Below the pieces are notes generated by a model that ran no database searches, had not been told where the DNA came from, and worked only from the letters and a program-made list of their open reading frames with translations. Position numbers and translations under genes: made by a program. This document shows, piece by piece, positions 6,495-6,765 of a stretch of 6,765 bases of DNA. The stretch is from assembly GCA_002435305.1 (NCBI GenBank), contig DJMH01000006.1, positions 1 through 6,765 of the forward strand, read 5' to 3'. Positions within the stretch are counted from its first letter, which is position 1; the number at the start of each line of letters is the position of its first letter. This stretch comes from Dehalococcoidia bacterium UBA6495. GTDB lineage: Bacteria > Chloroflexota > Dehalococcoidia > Lucifugimonadales > UBA826.

Positions 6495-6765
6495 TCAAGC
6501 TTCGATGCAGCACCGGAGATTTTATCATCAAACCATATTTTCGCTAAAATCATTGATAGCTACTGTGTCTATTTCGAAACGATTTCATCGGTCAAAAAAT
6601 TCTGAAAAATATTCAATTACACAAAAAATATCGAGCTTCAAATCAAAACAATGATCCGAAGGAAAAGGTTACAGTTTGTGCCCATAGTGCAATTCGTATT
6701 TAACCTTGGGCCACTTCCTGCATTAATAGTAAATATAAACCTTAGGTTCTTAAAACCCTACGTTT

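Larger units (their letters stand above)
6307..6765. other. 459-bp region without a convincing gene, upstream of the MFS gene
   Basis: From left to right it holds a pyrimidine-rich stretch next to the MFS start (6317-6324 reads TTTTCCCC on the minus strand), a foldable segment (6367-6455), a weak promoter-like pair (6466-6494) and AT-rich DNA with spaced A-tracts (6594-6648). It ends with a segment carrying AAGGTTA (6665-6671), its inverted copy TAACCTT (6701-6707), and AACCTTAGGTT (6738-6748). Minus-strand frames entering from the right edge all stop within eight codons. Plus-strand frames give only a doubtful 71-codon frame at 6439-6654 and a 38-codon open frame from 6651. I see no tRNA, IS end or terminator. 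Confidence 0.6.

Noticed and set aside
6439..6654. Plus-strand 71-codon open frame in the non-coding region
   Set aside because: It starts with GTG inside the proposed RNA helix, has no ribosome binding site, and its product resembles no family and is lysine- and serine-rich as expected from AT-rich non-coding DNA.
6651..6765. Plus-strand frame starting ATG ATC CGA AGG and open to the right edge (38 codons), possibly the start of a divergent gene
   Set aside because: There is no Shine-Dalgarno, the 38 residues contain no acidic amino acid, and an open run of this length is easily due to chance. It cannot be judged without sequence beyond the edge.

Overview
The window holds five protein genes, all on the minus strand and all reading right to left. 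In transcription order they are an MFS exporter-like transporter (6306 to 5071), formate--tetrahydrofolate ligase fhs (4997 to 3378), a stand-alone MoeA (3326 to 2097), a second MoeA carrying a C-terminal periplasmic-binding-protein-like domain (2081 to 135), and the first 43 codons of mobA, which runs off the left edge (129 to 1). Gaps shrink along the series (73, 51, 15 and 5 bp). This suggests one operon from fhs onward, with the MFS gene either part of it or a separate upstream unit. The last 459 bases (6307-6765) hold no convincing gene.

The three left-hand genes are late molybdenum-cofactor (Moco) steps. MoeA paralogues insert molybdate (or tungstate) into adenylylated molybdopterin, and MobA then adds GMP to give the guanine dinucleotide form used by DMSO-reductase-family enzymes such as formate dehydrogenase. 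FTHFS uses ATP to load formate onto tetrahydrofolate. Having fhs in the same run as bis-MGD cofactor genes hints at a shared formate or C1 context, but no molybdoenzyme is visible here, so that is inference.

The region right of the MFS gene is the least explained. On the minus strand, 6455-6367 can fold into a 10-bp outer helix enclosing a 12-bp inner hairpin, followed by a third hairpin. G.U pairs favour the minus (gene-sense) strand. A weak sigma70-like promoter lies just upstream, and the GTG start of the MFS gene lies about 150 nt downstream, so this looks like a structured mRNA leader. I do not recognise it as a known riboswitch class. Further right is AT-rich DNA with phased A-tracts.

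Organism: a moderately AT-rich prokaryote with Shine-Dalgarno-type starts. The pairing of a MoeA with a MoeA-PBP fusion occurs in archaea, Firmicutes and Chloroflexota. The EntS-like MFS protein and the MoeA N-terminus (FFNVISPPDA) remind me of marine Chloroflexota (SAR202/Dehalococcoidia-like), but this is an impression only, and an archaeal source is not excluded. No mobile element, CRISPR array, tRNA or rRNA was seen.
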